NCBI GenBank assembly: GCA_937899715.1
Contig: CALCNX010000121.1
Coordinates: 5,296 to 69,295 of the forward strand
Origin: an uncultured bacterium
GTDB lineage: Bacteria; Bacteroidota; Ignavibacteria; Kapaibacteriales; UBA4661
Direction: 5' to 3'
Length of the DNA: 64,000 bases
Positions within the stretch are counted from its first letter, which is position 1. Every line of letters starts with the position of its first letter. Positions 1 to 8,368 of the stretch are shown one piece after another. A program made the position numbers and the translations under genes. Below the pieces are notes generated by a model. It did not search any database and was not told the DNA's origin. It saw only the letters and a program-made list of their open reading frames with translations.

Positions 1-677
1 GGAGCGCCTATCATACGCGAAACGGCGTGTTTTTCCATGTACTCCGTCATATCAAGGCGCACCATTGCTTGCTCGTCGTCAAAAAGGAACTCTGCCAGCG
101 CCCGCGCCAGTTCTGTCTTACCGACACCGGTTGTGCCAAGAAAAATAAACGACCCTATCGGACGGTTCGCATCCTGCAAACCAGCCCGTGCGCGGCGTAT
201 AGCATTGCTCACCGCCCGCACGGCTTCTTCCTGCCCAATGACCCGCTCGTGCAAACGGTCTTCCATTTTGAGCAGCTTCGTGCGCTCGGTCTCCAGCATA
301 CGGCTTACGGGTACACCCGTCCAGCGCGACACGGTTTCGGCAATATCGTCCGCGCCGACTTGCTCCTTCAGCATCCTGCCGTCCTTGTGCGCCGTGCGGA
401 GGGCTTCGTTTGCTTCAACGAGTTCTTTTTCCAATTGCACCATGCGCCCGTAGCGAATTTCTGCCACTTTCCCTAAGTCTCCGCGCCGCTCGTAGTCTGC
501 AGCATCGGTCTTTGAGAGTTCTATGGCGGCTTTAAGCGCCTGAATGTGCTGAATTGCGTCTTTTTCAACTTGCCAGCGTGCGCGGAGCGCTGAACGCTTT
601 TCGCGTAAATCCGAGAGGTCGCGGTCAATCTCCGCAAGACGCTTGCGCGTGGCTTGTTCGGTTGTTTGGTCTGTCAT
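1..677 (-). CDS. clpB: ClpB disaggregase, C-terminal half (partial at window edge, N-terminal half missing)
   Basis: The reverse strand reads as ClpB from the coiled-coil middle domain onward. Residues about 1-110 are the M-domain helices (RKRLAEIDRDLSDLREKRSA). The WTGVPVSRM linker is at 119-127. The second AAA+ module starts near 145 (RVIGQEEAV) and has a Walker A GTTGVGKT at 181-188, where the family usually has GPTGVGKT. The frame runs off the left edge at an MIGAP stretch that in ClpB precedes PGYVGY. ClpB is an ATP-driven cytoplasmic disaggregase that works with DnaK. The ORF starts at ATG 677 with an in-frame TAG 42 bases upstream, and the next 100 bases show no ClpB-like coding in the frames I read. 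The N domain, NBD1 and the first M-domain helix (roughly 400+ residues) are therefore absent here. This is a truncated or relocated clpB, or an assembly join. Confidence 0.88.
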   Translation of the reverse strand, partial: MTDQTTEQATRKRLAEIDRDLSDLREKRSALRARWQVEKDAIQHIQALKAAIELSKTDAADYERRGDLGKVAEIRYGRMVQLEKELVEANEALRTAHKDGRMLKEQVGADDIAETVSRWTGVPVSRMLETERTKLLKMEDRLHERVIGQEEAVRAVSNAIRRARAGLQDANRPIGSFIFLGTTGVGKTELARALAEFLFDDEQAMVRLDMTEYMEKHAVSRMIGA

Positions 678-806
678 GGTAGTATTGCTTTTTCTTGACG
701 GCAAAATTTTGTTACACTATCAATCTTTATGAGCGTACATCACTACTCTCTCTAAATTATAAAATTCTTCTGAACGATGCTGAGAAATTTATACCCCACA
801 CCACAA

Positions 807-843
807 ACAAAATAAGGCTGATTCACCGCAGCAAATCAGCCTT
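807..843 (-). terminator. Intrinsic terminator of the outer-membrane barrel gene
   Basis: A perfect 10-bp inverted repeat (AAGGCTGATT at 814-823 and its complement at 834-843) encloses a 10-base loop. On the reverse strand it is followed by ATTTTGTTTG. It lies just downstream of the stop at 862 and separates that gene from the clpB fragment. Confidence 0.8.
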
Positions 844-861
844 GCCATACCGCCCCAAATC

Positions 862-1788
862 TTACCACTGAAACAACGTACCGCTCGTAAAAGCATTGAC
901 AATATCACCCAGTACATTGCGACCGAAGTAGAGCGAGAGTGTGAGAGAGGAGGAAAAACCTGCTCCCACACCAACAAACACCCCCGGACTAATTGTTGTA
1001 GAATTAGCAGTGGAAATGCCTTGAGAACCAGTTTCCCCTTGAGTTGATGATACGGATGTTCTAAGTCCACCACTAACAAAACCAAATGCAGCAACCTGAC
1101 CAGATATTGATAACGATGGCAATACAAAATACTCCACACCCACACTAACATTTGCGCTCACATCTACAAACGTTTCCGTTGAATAGTTTTGATTTTTCTG
1201 AATAGTACCTGACTGACTTCCTTGAGAGGAAGAACTAAAGGCAGAAGAGTTTCTTGAAGTGATGTTTATGCCCATACCGAAGCCCACAAATGGCGACAAA
1301 GCACGTTTTGCGAATAAATGCTTTTCAATGCTCGCCGAAAGCCCAAAGTCAAGATTCACACCCGGAGAAACTGCAGGTGATGAGACAATATAACTACCGG
1401 GGGACGTATTTCCATAATTGAGAAAGTTTCCTGTGCCGCTCAAACCAAGACTTAATCCGGCATTCGCCCCAACCTTCAGCGCCGTCAATTCCGATAACCA
1501 ATACTTCACGCCCGCACCCACTCTGCCCGACTGCCACATTCCCATTTGCAGCGCCAGATTATCCTTCCGCGCCGTCGAATCGAAGGGCGTTGTGGCAGAT
1601 GACGCATTCGTGCTTTGCAGAACGACACTGTTGATAGTAGAAAGTACCGCCTGCGGGAAGGTGGAAAGCATATCGGAGAACGTTGCCGATGTTGTGACTG
1701 TGCTTGGCTGCGCTTGCACGGAAGACATATTCAGAGACAAGAGGCTTATCACAAAAGCCCCAACAAGAACTAACAAACGATTACGCAT
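862..1788 (-). CDS. Exported protein, probable outer-membrane beta-barrel
   Basis: The 308-residue protein has a clear signal peptide: MRNR, a hydrophobic core, and a likely cleavage after SSVQA near residue 26. After a Ser/Thr-rich segment (about 27-75), the rest is glycine-rich with alternating short hydrophobic strands, for example VGAGVKYWLSELTALKVGANAG, SPFVGFGMGIN and FVGVGAGFSSSLTLSLYFGRN. It ends FQW, an aromatic C-terminus typical of barrel proteins. No named family was recognised. The pattern fits a small outer-membrane barrel of the porin or OmpA-barrel kind. The start ATG at 1788 directly precedes the signal peptide. The gene stands alone, with an intrinsic terminator on each side. 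A periplasmic beta-rich protein is the main alternative. Confidence 0.7.
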   Translation of the reverse strand: MRNRLLVLVGAFVISLLSLNMSSVQAQPSTVTTSATFSDMLSTFPQAVLSTINSVVLQSTNASSATTPFDSTARKDNLALQMGMWQSGRVGAGVKYWLSELTALKVGANAGLSLGLSGTGNFLNYGNTSPGSYIVSSPAVSPGVNLDFGLSASIEKHLFAKRALSPFVGFGMGINITSRNSSAFSSSSQGSQSGTIQKNQNYSTETFVDVSANVSVGVEYFVLPSLSISGQVAAFGFVSGGLRTSVSSTQGETGSQGISTANSTTISPGVFVGVGAGFSSSLTLSLYFGRNVLGDIVNAFTSGTLFQW

Positions 1789-1821
1789 ATAGACAGGAAG
1801 AAAAGGTTAAAAAAATTGAAT

Positions 1822-1868
1822 TGAAACAAAAACGTGTAGCCCGCTTTACCAACTAAAGCAGACTACAC
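1822..1868 (-). terminator. Strong intrinsic terminator of the WG/YD-repeat operon
   Basis: A 15-bp stem (1834-1848 with 1854-1868, two G-U wobbles) closes a 5-base loop. On the reverse strand it is followed by GTTTTTGTTTC. It sits 20 bases downstream of the YD-repeat gene stop and ends the two-gene operon. Confidence 0.85.
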
Positions 1869-1887
1869 TTGAAGAGAGCATCACGCC

Positions 1888-2772
1888 TTACGGGAAAAGC
1901 GCATAGACATATTTGCGGAGATAGGCGGGCTTTGCCGGTGGCTTCTTTGCCGACCAGACCGTTGTTTCAACAACCTTGCCCGTTGCGTCGTAGGAATGAA
2001 CAAGTTTGGAAACGAGTACATTCTTCGCCGTGTTCTCCGCTTCGCTCGTTACGTTGCCGTTTGCATCGTAGGTAAAGATTTTTTTCGACTGCAATTTTGC
2101 TGTTTTTTCGTCGAACTCCATGCCGCCAAAGATTGCTATTTCCGTGACATTGCCATTGGCATCGTACTTATACTCTTCTTTTTTCTCGATGCTGTCGTCA
2201 ATGCGGAAGCGCACGAGCTTCTGCGCACGCTTCGTTACGTCGTCGTAGGTGATAACATCACGATAACCGACTTTATCTTTAGTAATGTAGAATTTTACCT
2301 CCGTCAAAACGCCGTCATTCGCCGTAAACAAGCCCTCGCGGTACTTGAAGACCTGACGCTGATTCGCGGTGCTCATATTGCTCGAATAAACGGCTTCAGT
2401 TGTGCGCCCTTTCTCGTCATACTGATATTTCCACGTGAAGCCGGGCGTGTTGAACTCCATAAACGACGTTGTTTCGGCGAGTTGGTTTTTGTCATTATAG
2501 ACAAACTCTTGCTTCGTGTCAATGATGTCCTTGTTGTAGCGCCCTTCCAGCGTTTTATTGCCGTTTTTGTCGTAACGGATAAGCATATCCATTCTGCCCT
2601 TCTTCTCGGGTTTATTGCCCTTGAGCGCATATTCCCACACGATGACGCTATCAATTTTTTGTGCTTGAATTTTTTTGCGGGCATTATCAATTTTGTCCGG
2701 CGTTAAAGGTACTTGCGCAAACAAGGTACTTGCCGAAACGAGCAAGCAAGCGGCGTTGATGAACATTCTCAT
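1888..2772 (-). CDS. Exported YD-repeat (RHS-like) protein
   Basis: The 294-residue protein has an N-terminal signal peptide (MRMFINAACLLVSASTLFA, cleaved before QVPLTP). The rest carries about six degenerate YD/RHS repeats, such as YDKNGNKTLEGRY, YDEKGRTTEAVY and two copies of YDANGNVT. YD repeats build extended beta shells in RHS and teneurin proteins. Here there is no RHS core and no toxin tail, so this is a small stand-alone secreted or periplasmic repeat protein of unknown task. Its ATG overlaps the stop of the upstream WG-repeat gene by one base (TAATG), which implies translational coupling and a shared transcript. A strong terminator follows. Confidence 0.75.
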   Translation of the reverse strand: MRMFINAACLLVSASTLFAQVPLTPDKIDNARKKIQAQKIDSVIVWEYALKGNKPEKKGRMDMLIRYDKNGNKTLEGRYNKDIIDTKQEFVYNDKNQLAETTSFMEFNTPGFTWKYQYDEKGRTTEAVYSSNMSTANQRQVFKYREGLFTANDGVLTEVKFYITKDKVGYRDVITYDDVTKRAQKLVRFRIDDSIEKKEEYKYDANGNVTEIAIFGGMEFDEKTAKLQSKKIFTYDANGNVTSEAENTAKNVLVSKLVHSYDATGKVVETTVWSAKKPPAKPAYLRKYVYALFP

Positions 2773-4361
2773 TATTTTTTTTCCTTTCCTGTCATGTCAA
2801 TAATCATTGCTTTTCCGGCGAGTTTCACGTTGGCAAATCCGCCTTTGAATGCTTCTGCTTCGTCATATTGCGGCGCAATCACCTCCGCGCCTGCTTTGTC
2901 CACAAAACCAAACTTTCCGCCCACTGCCACACGCGCCATTCCTTCCATGTGCGCATCGGCAGCATCATATTTCGGAGCGACAAGTTCTTTGCCGTCTGCC
3001 GACACGAAGCCCCATTTATCAGCGAGTTTTGCTTGCGAAAGATTATCGGCAAAGGTGCGGAGAGAATCATACTTCGGCGCAATCACCTCAGCGCCATCTT
3101 TATTCACCACGCCCCATTTTCCGGCAGCAGCCACACGCGCAATGCCGCTTTTCATCGTTTCGGCTGCGTCATACTTCAGAGCAACTTTTTCTTTACCGTC
3201 AGGCGCTAGAAAGCCCCATTTGCCGCCCATCTGCGCAAGCGCAAGCCCTTCTGAGAACGCTTGCAGGGAATCATATTGCACAGGAATCAACTCTTTGCCC
3301 GTCATGTCCAAGAAACCCGTTTTTCCGGCACGTTTTGCGCGAAGAAGATTGTTGACGGGTTCTTCTACGGCGGTGTATTCCACGCCCGCAGCCGTCCAAT
3401 ACGAGGCTTTGCCTGCAAGCATCGCCACCGCAACAACCTTTGCTATTTTCACATCGTCGTACTTCGGCGCAAGAAATTCTTTGTACTCTTTGCCCGCGCC
3501 TTGCGGAGCCACAGCACCAAATTTACCGCCAGATTTTACTTGTGCGCGACCGTCCACAGCAAACAAGATGGCATCGTACTTGCAGGGAATAAGCAGATTG
3601 CCTTGCATATCGTAAAAGCCGACTTTTCCGGCATTTTTGACCTCAATGCGTTCGTTTGCGCTGAGTTTTACGGTCTCGTATTCGGCAGGTACAAGCTGCT
3701 TTCCGGTGGCAGTGAACAAACCCATTTTCGCACCCAATTTCGTCTCGGCATAGCCCGTCGCGCCGACAGAAAAGAACTTGACGGCATCGAATTTGGCAGG
3801 AACGATTTCCACACCTTTTTCGTCCAGATAGCCTATTTTACCACCTTCGGTGATTTGAACGCGACCGTTTTTCATCATCACCACAGCATCGTATTTCGGA
3901 GCAACAAGCTCTTTGCCCTTTTCGTCCACGAAGCCCATTTTGCCGCCCAGTTTTACTTGAGCGCGACCATCTTGAGCCATGATAATTTCGTCGTATTTCG
4001 GGGCAACAAGTTCTTTCCCTTGCGCATCCAAGATGCCAATTTTGCCGCCCAATTTCACTTCATACTTACCATTGCCGTAGAGGTCAATGTTATCGTACTT
4101 TGGGGCAGTTGCTTCCGTGCCGTCGGGCATCAGAATACCAAATTTGCCGCCATCTTTGACTTTAAGCCAAGCATTAGAAAAAACAATAATATCATCGTAC
4201 TTAGCGGGAACGAGGATGACGTTATCGCTCGCGCGAACGAGACCTTTTTTACCGTTTTTTTCAAACGTTGTTCCCTGTGCCGAAAGTCGGTCAACAGAGC
4301 ACAAACCACACCAAACGAAAAGCGCACAAAGAAGCGCTTTACGCAATACACGTTGCATCAT
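2772..4361 (-). CDS. Exported WG-repeat protein
   Basis: The 529-residue protein starts with a signal peptide (MMQRVLRKALLCALFVWCGL, cleaved near RLSAQ). About 14 tandem WG repeats of roughly 34 residues follow, with consensus KxGFxDxxGKELVAPKYDxV and then a variable strand. WG (KWG) repeats form beta-propeller-like or solenoid folds and are common in exported bacterial proteins of unknown function. The open frame extends upstream to 4469, but that extension has no signal peptide in place. ATG 4361, directly followed by ATG 4358 and the hydrophobic core, is the better start. The stop overlaps the start of the YD-repeat gene, so the two repeat proteins are probably made together. One repeat, near residue 270, is degenerate. 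Confidence 0.85.
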   Translation of the reverse strand: MMQRVLRKALLCALFVWCGLCSVDRLSAQGTTFEKNGKKGLVRASDNVILVPAKYDDIIVFSNAWLKVKDGGKFGILMPDGTEATAPKYDNIDLYGNGKYEVKLGGKIGILDAQGKELVAPKYDEIIMAQDGRAQVKLGGKMGFVDEKGKELVAPKYDAVVMMKNGRVQITEGGKIGYLDEKGVEIVPAKFDAVKFFSVGATGYAETKLGAKMGLFTATGKQLVPAEYETVKLSANERIEVKNAGKVGFYDMQGNLLIPCKYDAILFAVDGRAQVKSGGKFGAVAPQGAGKEYKEFLAPKYDDVKIAKVVAVAMLAGKASYWTAAGVEYTAVEEPVNNLLRAKRAGKTGFLDMTGKELIPVQYDSLQAFSEGLALAQMGGKWGFLAPDGKEKVALKYDAAETMKSGIARVAAAGKWGVVNKDGAEVIAPKYDSLRTFADNLSQAKLADKWGFVSADGKELVAPKYDAADAHMEGMARVAVGGKFGFVDKAGAEVIAPQYDEAEAFKGGFANVKLAGKAMIIDMTGKEKK

Positions 4362-4732
4362 AATTTGTAGAAAAAAGTGAAAAAAATGAAATGGAGAAAT
4401 CAAGGAATTGTCTCTATGGGAAGTGGACGTACACGGTTTGCAGAGGGGAGCGCACCCGCTCCGGCGCACAGAAAAACGTACTAAAATTTAGGGCAAGTCC
4501 CAATTTTTGTTATTGTTACGGCTGCAAATATAGAAGATATTGCGCAGAAAATCAAACGGAATCTCGGCAACCAATACGTGTGAGTACAGAGTACAGAATA
4601 CGCTTCCAGTGTACTTGGGAACTCTGAAGAAATATTTCTCTGTGCGCAGCGCTGAAATAATCTTATTTTCTCCTTCGTATCCGTTCACAGTTTTACCTGA
4701 CTGCACTGTCTTTCCCTCACGTACAACCCGCT
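4362..4732. other. Divergent intergenic region between the WG-repeat operon and the adenylate cyclase gene
   Basis: This 371-bp gap must hold the outward-facing promoters of both flanking units. For the cyclase, a possible sigma70-like pair is TTGTTA at 4507-4512 and TATAGA at 4529-4534 (16-bp spacer), which would give a leader of about 190 bases. A GC-rich patch around 4447-4475 contains a small GAGCG/CGCTC hairpin. No conserved gene was seen; the short frames here read as noise. Confidence 0.4.
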
Positions 4733-6250
4733 ATGAAAAAACGGTATTATCTCTCAATGCTCAGCCTCTTCGTCATCATTATCATTTTTGATGGCATTTA
4801 CTTCATGTATCATCGGTCGTTAACCATATTTTTGGGACTGGGTTCTGTTCACTTTGCTTTGTATGTACTTCTGAATTACCTTGTTTCGTACTTCATGTAC
4901 AAGCCGATTGATAGGGTGTTTACCGGCATCGGGGGAAATATGGACATGGCAAAGAAAAGAATCTCACGACTACCGTGGTATGCGAGTGCATGGATTTTTC
5001 TCCTTGGCAATCTCTACGTTGCGTTAGCTCTTTTACCGCTGTATTTCATTCCGACGATTTTCCCCAACCCTGACAATTTTGCTATTGAAAAAATTCCGCC
5101 ACAGCTTTTTTTCTATTCTATCATTCCGTCATTATACTTCGTTTATGCTCTCTTTCCTGCCTTTATAGCGTATTTTTTAATCAATGATTTCATTCTTGAC
5201 CTCAAAGAAAAGGTTCACAAAGAGTTCAAAATTCTGTTTGCCATCGGCAAGAAAAAGATAGGTCTGATGCTCTTTTTTGTCTTTCTCTTTCTTGTCTTTT
5301 TACCATCGTTGCTGGTGATGCTGCATTTAGAAATAGCAATAGGAGTAGAAGAAAAATACATTCAATTCACGAAATTAAGCCCTCTGGAAACGCTGATGAT
5401 CGATCGGTTTGTCGTTTTTGTCGGGACTATTATTGCTGTTGTTCTTATCACTCGTGCTTTCACAAAGCCGATAAACTCACTCCTACACGCAATGAGCAAC
5501 GTGCGCGAGGGCGATTTTTCCACGCAAGCAGCTCTCATAACGGAAGATGAAATTGGAATGCTGACAAAAGAATTTAACGAGATGGTGCACGGCTTGCAGG
5601 AACGAGAGTTAATGCGGGATACATTCGGGAAGTACGTTACCAAAGATGTAGCAACGGTTATTCTCAAGAATAGAATAAACCTCGAAGGTGAGGTGCGCTC
5701 TTGCACGATTTTGGTCACGGACATTGCGAATTATACGAGCATTGCCGAAGAGCTTTCGCCGAAAGAGACCGTACTAATGCTGAATGAGTATTTTTCGGTG
5801 TTAGTCACTATCATTCAGCAGCACAAGGGAATCGTTAATAAGTTCATTGGCGATGCTGTGTTTGCGATGTTCAATGTGCCGCTTGACGACCCTCATCATG
5901 CGGTTCACGCAATACGCGCCGCCTTAGAAATAGAAAAAATCACTTCCACGCGCACATTTGGGAATCAGCACCCACTCACAACCCGCATAGGCATTAACAC
6001 GGGCGAAGTGGTGGCAGGCAATATCGGCTCTGCCGACAGAATGGAATACACCGTCATTGGCGATGATGTCAACGTTGCTGCCCGCTTAGAACAACTCAAC
6101 AAACACTACAACACACGTATTCTTTTGGGAGAAAACACCTACACAATGGCACAAAATCACTTTCATTTTCGGGAGCTTGGTGATTTTCAATTGAAAGGGA
6201 AAGAGAAAGTCATTAAAGTTTATACGCCGTCTGCGCCGGAAAATGAATGA
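4733..6250 (+). CDS. Membrane class III adenylate cyclase with HAMP domain
   Basis: The 505-residue protein has about six membrane helices (around 8-28, 31-50, 84-108, 125-150, 175-200 and 222-243). A HAMP domain follows (about 237-290), then a C-terminal class III nucleotide cyclase domain (about 320-500). Catalytic residues are present: metal-binding D330 (LVTDIANYTSI) and D374 (FIGDAVFAMF), base-recognition K370 with T440, and transition-state N447 and R451 (GDDVNVAARLE). The Lys/Thr pair is the usual adenine-selecting pair of bacterial cyclases, so the product should be cAMP, made at the inner face of the inner membrane and gated through HAMP. The multi-helix N-terminus is probably the sensor, with no recognisable extracytoplasmic domain. 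It stands alone; the next gene is convergent. Confidence 0.92.
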   Translation: MKKRYYLSMLSLFVIIIIFDGIYFMYHRSLTIFLGLGSVHFALYVLLNYLVSYFMYKPIDRVFTGIGGNMDMAKKRISRLPWYASAWIFLLGNLYVALALLPLYFIPTIFPNPDNFAIEKIPPQLFFYSIIPSLYFVYALFPAFIAYFLINDFILDLKEKVHKEFKILFAIGKKKIGLMLFFVFLFLVFLPSLLVMLHLEIAIGVEEKYIQFTKLSPLETLMIDRFVVFVGTIIAVVLITRAFTKPINSLLHAMSNVREGDFSTQAALITEDEIGMLTKEFNEMVHGLQERELMRDTFGKYVTKDVATVILKNRINLEGEVRSCTILVTDIANYTSIAEELSPKETVLMLNEYFSVLVTIIQQHKGIVNKFIGDAVFAMFNVPLDDPHHAVHAIRAALEIEKITSTRTFGNQHPLTTRIGINTGEVVAGNIGSADRMEYTVIGDDVNVAARLEQLNKHYNTRILLGENTYTMAQNHFHFRELGDFQLKGKEKVIKVYTPSAPENE

Positions 6251-6303
6251 CTGTTTTCGGGCGAAATACCAGACCAACACACTACATGTATTCTTTCCCA
6301 ATT

Positions 6304-6723
6304 TTACTCCTCCTGTTCGCCTCGCTCAATCGGCTCAAGGCGCTCACATTCGTCGTCGGTGAAAAGGCGCGATTGCGTAATAAAGCGCACACCAAGCGGA
6401 ATTTCCAGCGAAAAGCTCGCGCCTCTGCCCTTCACCACATCTATCGTGAGCTGCGTGTGCTTCCAGTATTCAAACTGGTCGCCGCTCATAAAAAAATTGC
6501 ATCCGTGAATTGTACCCATCTTCACATCGTTTGCGCCCACGCGGAACTCGCCTTTCGGGTAGCACATTGGCTGCGAACCATCGCAGCAGCCTCCGCTTTG
6601 GTGAAACATCAGGTCGCCATTGTCGGCTCGGAGCGTGTCTATAAGCGCGGCGGCAGCTTCTGTTACCAGAACACGCTTGACGGTTTCGATTGCAACAGTC
6701 TCAGCAAAAGGAATGGTTTCCAT
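6304..6723 (-). CDS. DUF779 family protein, partner of the aldehyde dehydrogenase
   Basis: The 139-residue protein matches the DUF779 family, whose genes commonly sit next to acetaldehyde-type aldehyde dehydrogenases. It has a Cys-rich core, GGCCDGSQPMC (C46, C47, C54), together with H41, C75 and C126. This suggests a metal- or redox-related site, but no biochemical role can be read from the sequence. It lies 98 bp downstream of the aldehyde dehydrogenase gene on the same strand, with an intrinsic terminator between them, so it is expressed by partial read-through or from its own promoter. It is convergent with the cyclase gene, whose stop lies 53 bp away. Confidence 0.87.
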   Translation of the reverse strand: METIPFAETVAIETVKRVLVTEAAAALIDTLRADNGDLMFHQSGGCCDGSQPMCYPKGEFRVGANDVKMGTIHGCNFFMSGDQFEYWKHTQLTIDVVKGRGASFSLEIPLGVRFITQSRLFTDDECERLEPIERGEQEE

Positions 6724-6751
6724 AGCACAGAAGAAAAATGAATGAATACGG

Positions 6752-6792
6752 TAAAAAAAAGTTGTCGCCTACGGTAGGCGCAAGCGACAACT
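6752..6792 (-). terminator. Intrinsic terminator between the aldehyde dehydrogenase and DUF779 genes
   Basis: A 9-bp stem AGTTGTCGC (6784-6792 on the reverse strand, paired with 6760-6768) is followed on the reverse strand by a run of seven T. An alternative inner stem, CGCCTA/TAGGCG, overlaps it. It lies 28 bases after the dehydrogenase stop and about 29 bases before the DUF779 start, so it probably sets the ratio of the two products. Confidence 0.82.
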
Positions 6793-6820
6793 CAGGTGAA
6801 AGGTGAATCTAGTGGAAGTT

Positions 6821-8368
6821 TTAGAAGAAACCAAGTGCTTTTTTGTCGTAGGAAATAAGCATATTTTTCGTCTGGCGATATTGATTAATCGCCATTTTAT
6901 GCGTTTCCCTGCCGTAACCCGATTTTTTGTAGCCACCAAAGGGCGAGTGCGCCGGATACGCATGGTAGCAGTTCACCCACACACGTCCGGCTTGAATAGC
7001 ACGGGGCATTGTGTAAAGTTCATGCGCGTCGCGTGTCCACACACCTGCGCCTAAGCCGTAGAGCGTGTCGTTTGCGATAGCGATTGCTTCTTCGGCGGTC
7101 TTAAATGTTGTTGCGGAGGTAACGGGTCCGAAGATTTCCTCTTGGAAGACGCGCATTTTGTTGTGCCCTTTGAATATCGTCGGCTGAACGTAGTAGCCGC
7201 CTTCTAAGCCGCTATTGAGCAGCATCGGTCCGCCGCCCGTCAGTACTTCTGCGCCTTCTTCTTTGCCGATTTTGAGGTACGAAAGAATTTTTTCGTACTG
7301 ATCGTTCGATGCCTGAGCGCCCATCATCGTTTCGGGGTCGAGCGGATGTCCGACTTTGATTTTGCGAACGCGCTCGGTAACACGCTTCAAGAACGCATCG
7401 GCAATGGATTCGTGGACGAGAATACGCGAGGGACACGTGCAGACCTCACCTTGATTAAGCGCAAACATAACAGCGCCTTCCAAGCATTTATCGAAGAAAT
7501 CGTCGTCGTGATCCATCACGCTTGGCATAAAGATATTCGGGGATTTGCCGCCCAATTCCATCGTCACGGGGATAATATTCTCCGACGCATATTGCAAAAT
7601 AAGTCGTCCCGTCGTGGTTTCGCCCGTGAAAGCAACTTTGGCAATACGAGGTGAGCTTGCAAGCGGCTTACCGGCTTCCACACCAAAACCATTCACGATA
7701 TTGACCACGCCTGGCGGCAGAACGTCCTGCAAAAGCTCCATAAAGCAGAGGATTCCGACTGGTGTTTGCTCGGCGGGCTTCATCACTACCGTGCAGCCTG
7801 CGGCAAGCGCGGGTGCGAGTTTCCACGTTGCCATAAGCAAAGGAAAATTCCACGGGATAATCTGCCCCACAACGCCGATAGGCTCTGAGATTTGTAGAGA
7901 AAGTGTGTTTGCATCATGCTCCGACAGTGTACCTTCATCGGCACGGAGGCAGCCCGCAAAATAGCGGAAGTGGTCAATGGCAAGCGGCAAATCGGCAGCC
8001 ATTGTTTCGCGAATGGGCTTGCCGTTATCAACTGTTTCCACAGCAGCGAGATAATTCAAATTTTGCTCCATGATGTCGGCGATTTTGAGCAAGATATTGC
8101 TTCGGTATGCCGCCGAGGTGCGCGACCACGATGGGAAAGCTGCGTGTGCAGCATCAAGCGCCATTTCAATATCATCCGCCGTGGAGCGGGCAACGCTTGT
8201 AAACGCCTTGCCATCAATAGGCGAGACGTTTTCAAAATACTGACCTTTTCTCGGTGCTACCCACTTGCCACCGATGAAATTTTCATACTGCTTCTTGAAC
8301 TCCGGACGAGCAACGAGATTTTTTGCCGAATGTTTTGTCGGCGCTGTTTGGACTTCTGCTGTTTCCAT
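6821..8368 (-). CDS. NAD(P)-dependent aldehyde dehydrogenase, acetaldehyde (AldB/ExaC/AcoD) type
   Basis: This is a full-length 515-residue aldehyde dehydrogenase that oxidises an aldehyde to its acid using NAD(P)+. Visible active-site residues are N174 (PWNFP), K197 (MKPAE), E271 (MELGGKSPN) and nucleophile C310 in QGEVCTCPSR. That motif is typical of the acetaldehyde dehydrogenases of ethanol and acetoin breakdown. The C-terminal PFGGYKKSGYGRE motif is also present. The frame extends to 8401, but ATG 8368 (METAEVQ) gives the usual family N-terminus. The DUF779 gene follows on the same strand, and an AraC-type regulator lies about 1.2 kb away on the other strand, a combination often seen around this enzyme. 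Acetaldehyde or another short aldehyde is the likely substrate. Confidence 0.93.
   Translation of the reverse strand: METAEVQTAPTKHSAKNLVARPEFKKQYENFIGGKWVAPRKGQYFENVSPIDGKAFTSVARSTADDIEMALDAAHAAFPSWSRTSAAYRSNILLKIADIMEQNLNYLAAVETVDNGKPIRETMAADLPLAIDHFRYFAGCLRADEGTLSEHDANTLSLQISEPIGVVGQIIPWNFPLLMATWKLAPALAAGCTVVMKPAEQTPVGILCFMELLQDVLPPGVVNIVNGFGVEAGKPLASSPRIAKVAFTGETTTGRLILQYASENIIPVTMELGGKSPNIFMPSVMDHDDDFFDKCLEGAVMFALNQGEVCTCPSRILVHESIADAFLKRVTERVRKIKVGHPLDPETMMGAQASNDQYEKILSYLKIGKEEGAEVLTGGGPMLLNSGLEGGYYVQPTIFKGHNKMRVFQEEIFGPVTSATTFKTAEEAIAIANDTLYGLGAGVWTRDAHELYTMPRAIQAGRVWVNCYHAYPAHSPFGGYKKSGYGRETHKMAINQYRQTKNMLISYDKKALGFF

Noticed and set aside
3261..4370. Long forward-strand open frame (369 codons) opposite the WG-repeat gene
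   Set aside because: It is the antisense image of the WG repeats; it shows periodic His/Phe/Arg-rich text and has no signal or domain. The reverse strand has a signal peptide and clear WG repeats.
6247..6741. Forward frame of 164 codons after the cyclase gene
   Set aside because: It overlaps the cyclase stop and runs antisense to the DUF779 gene, which has clear family features.
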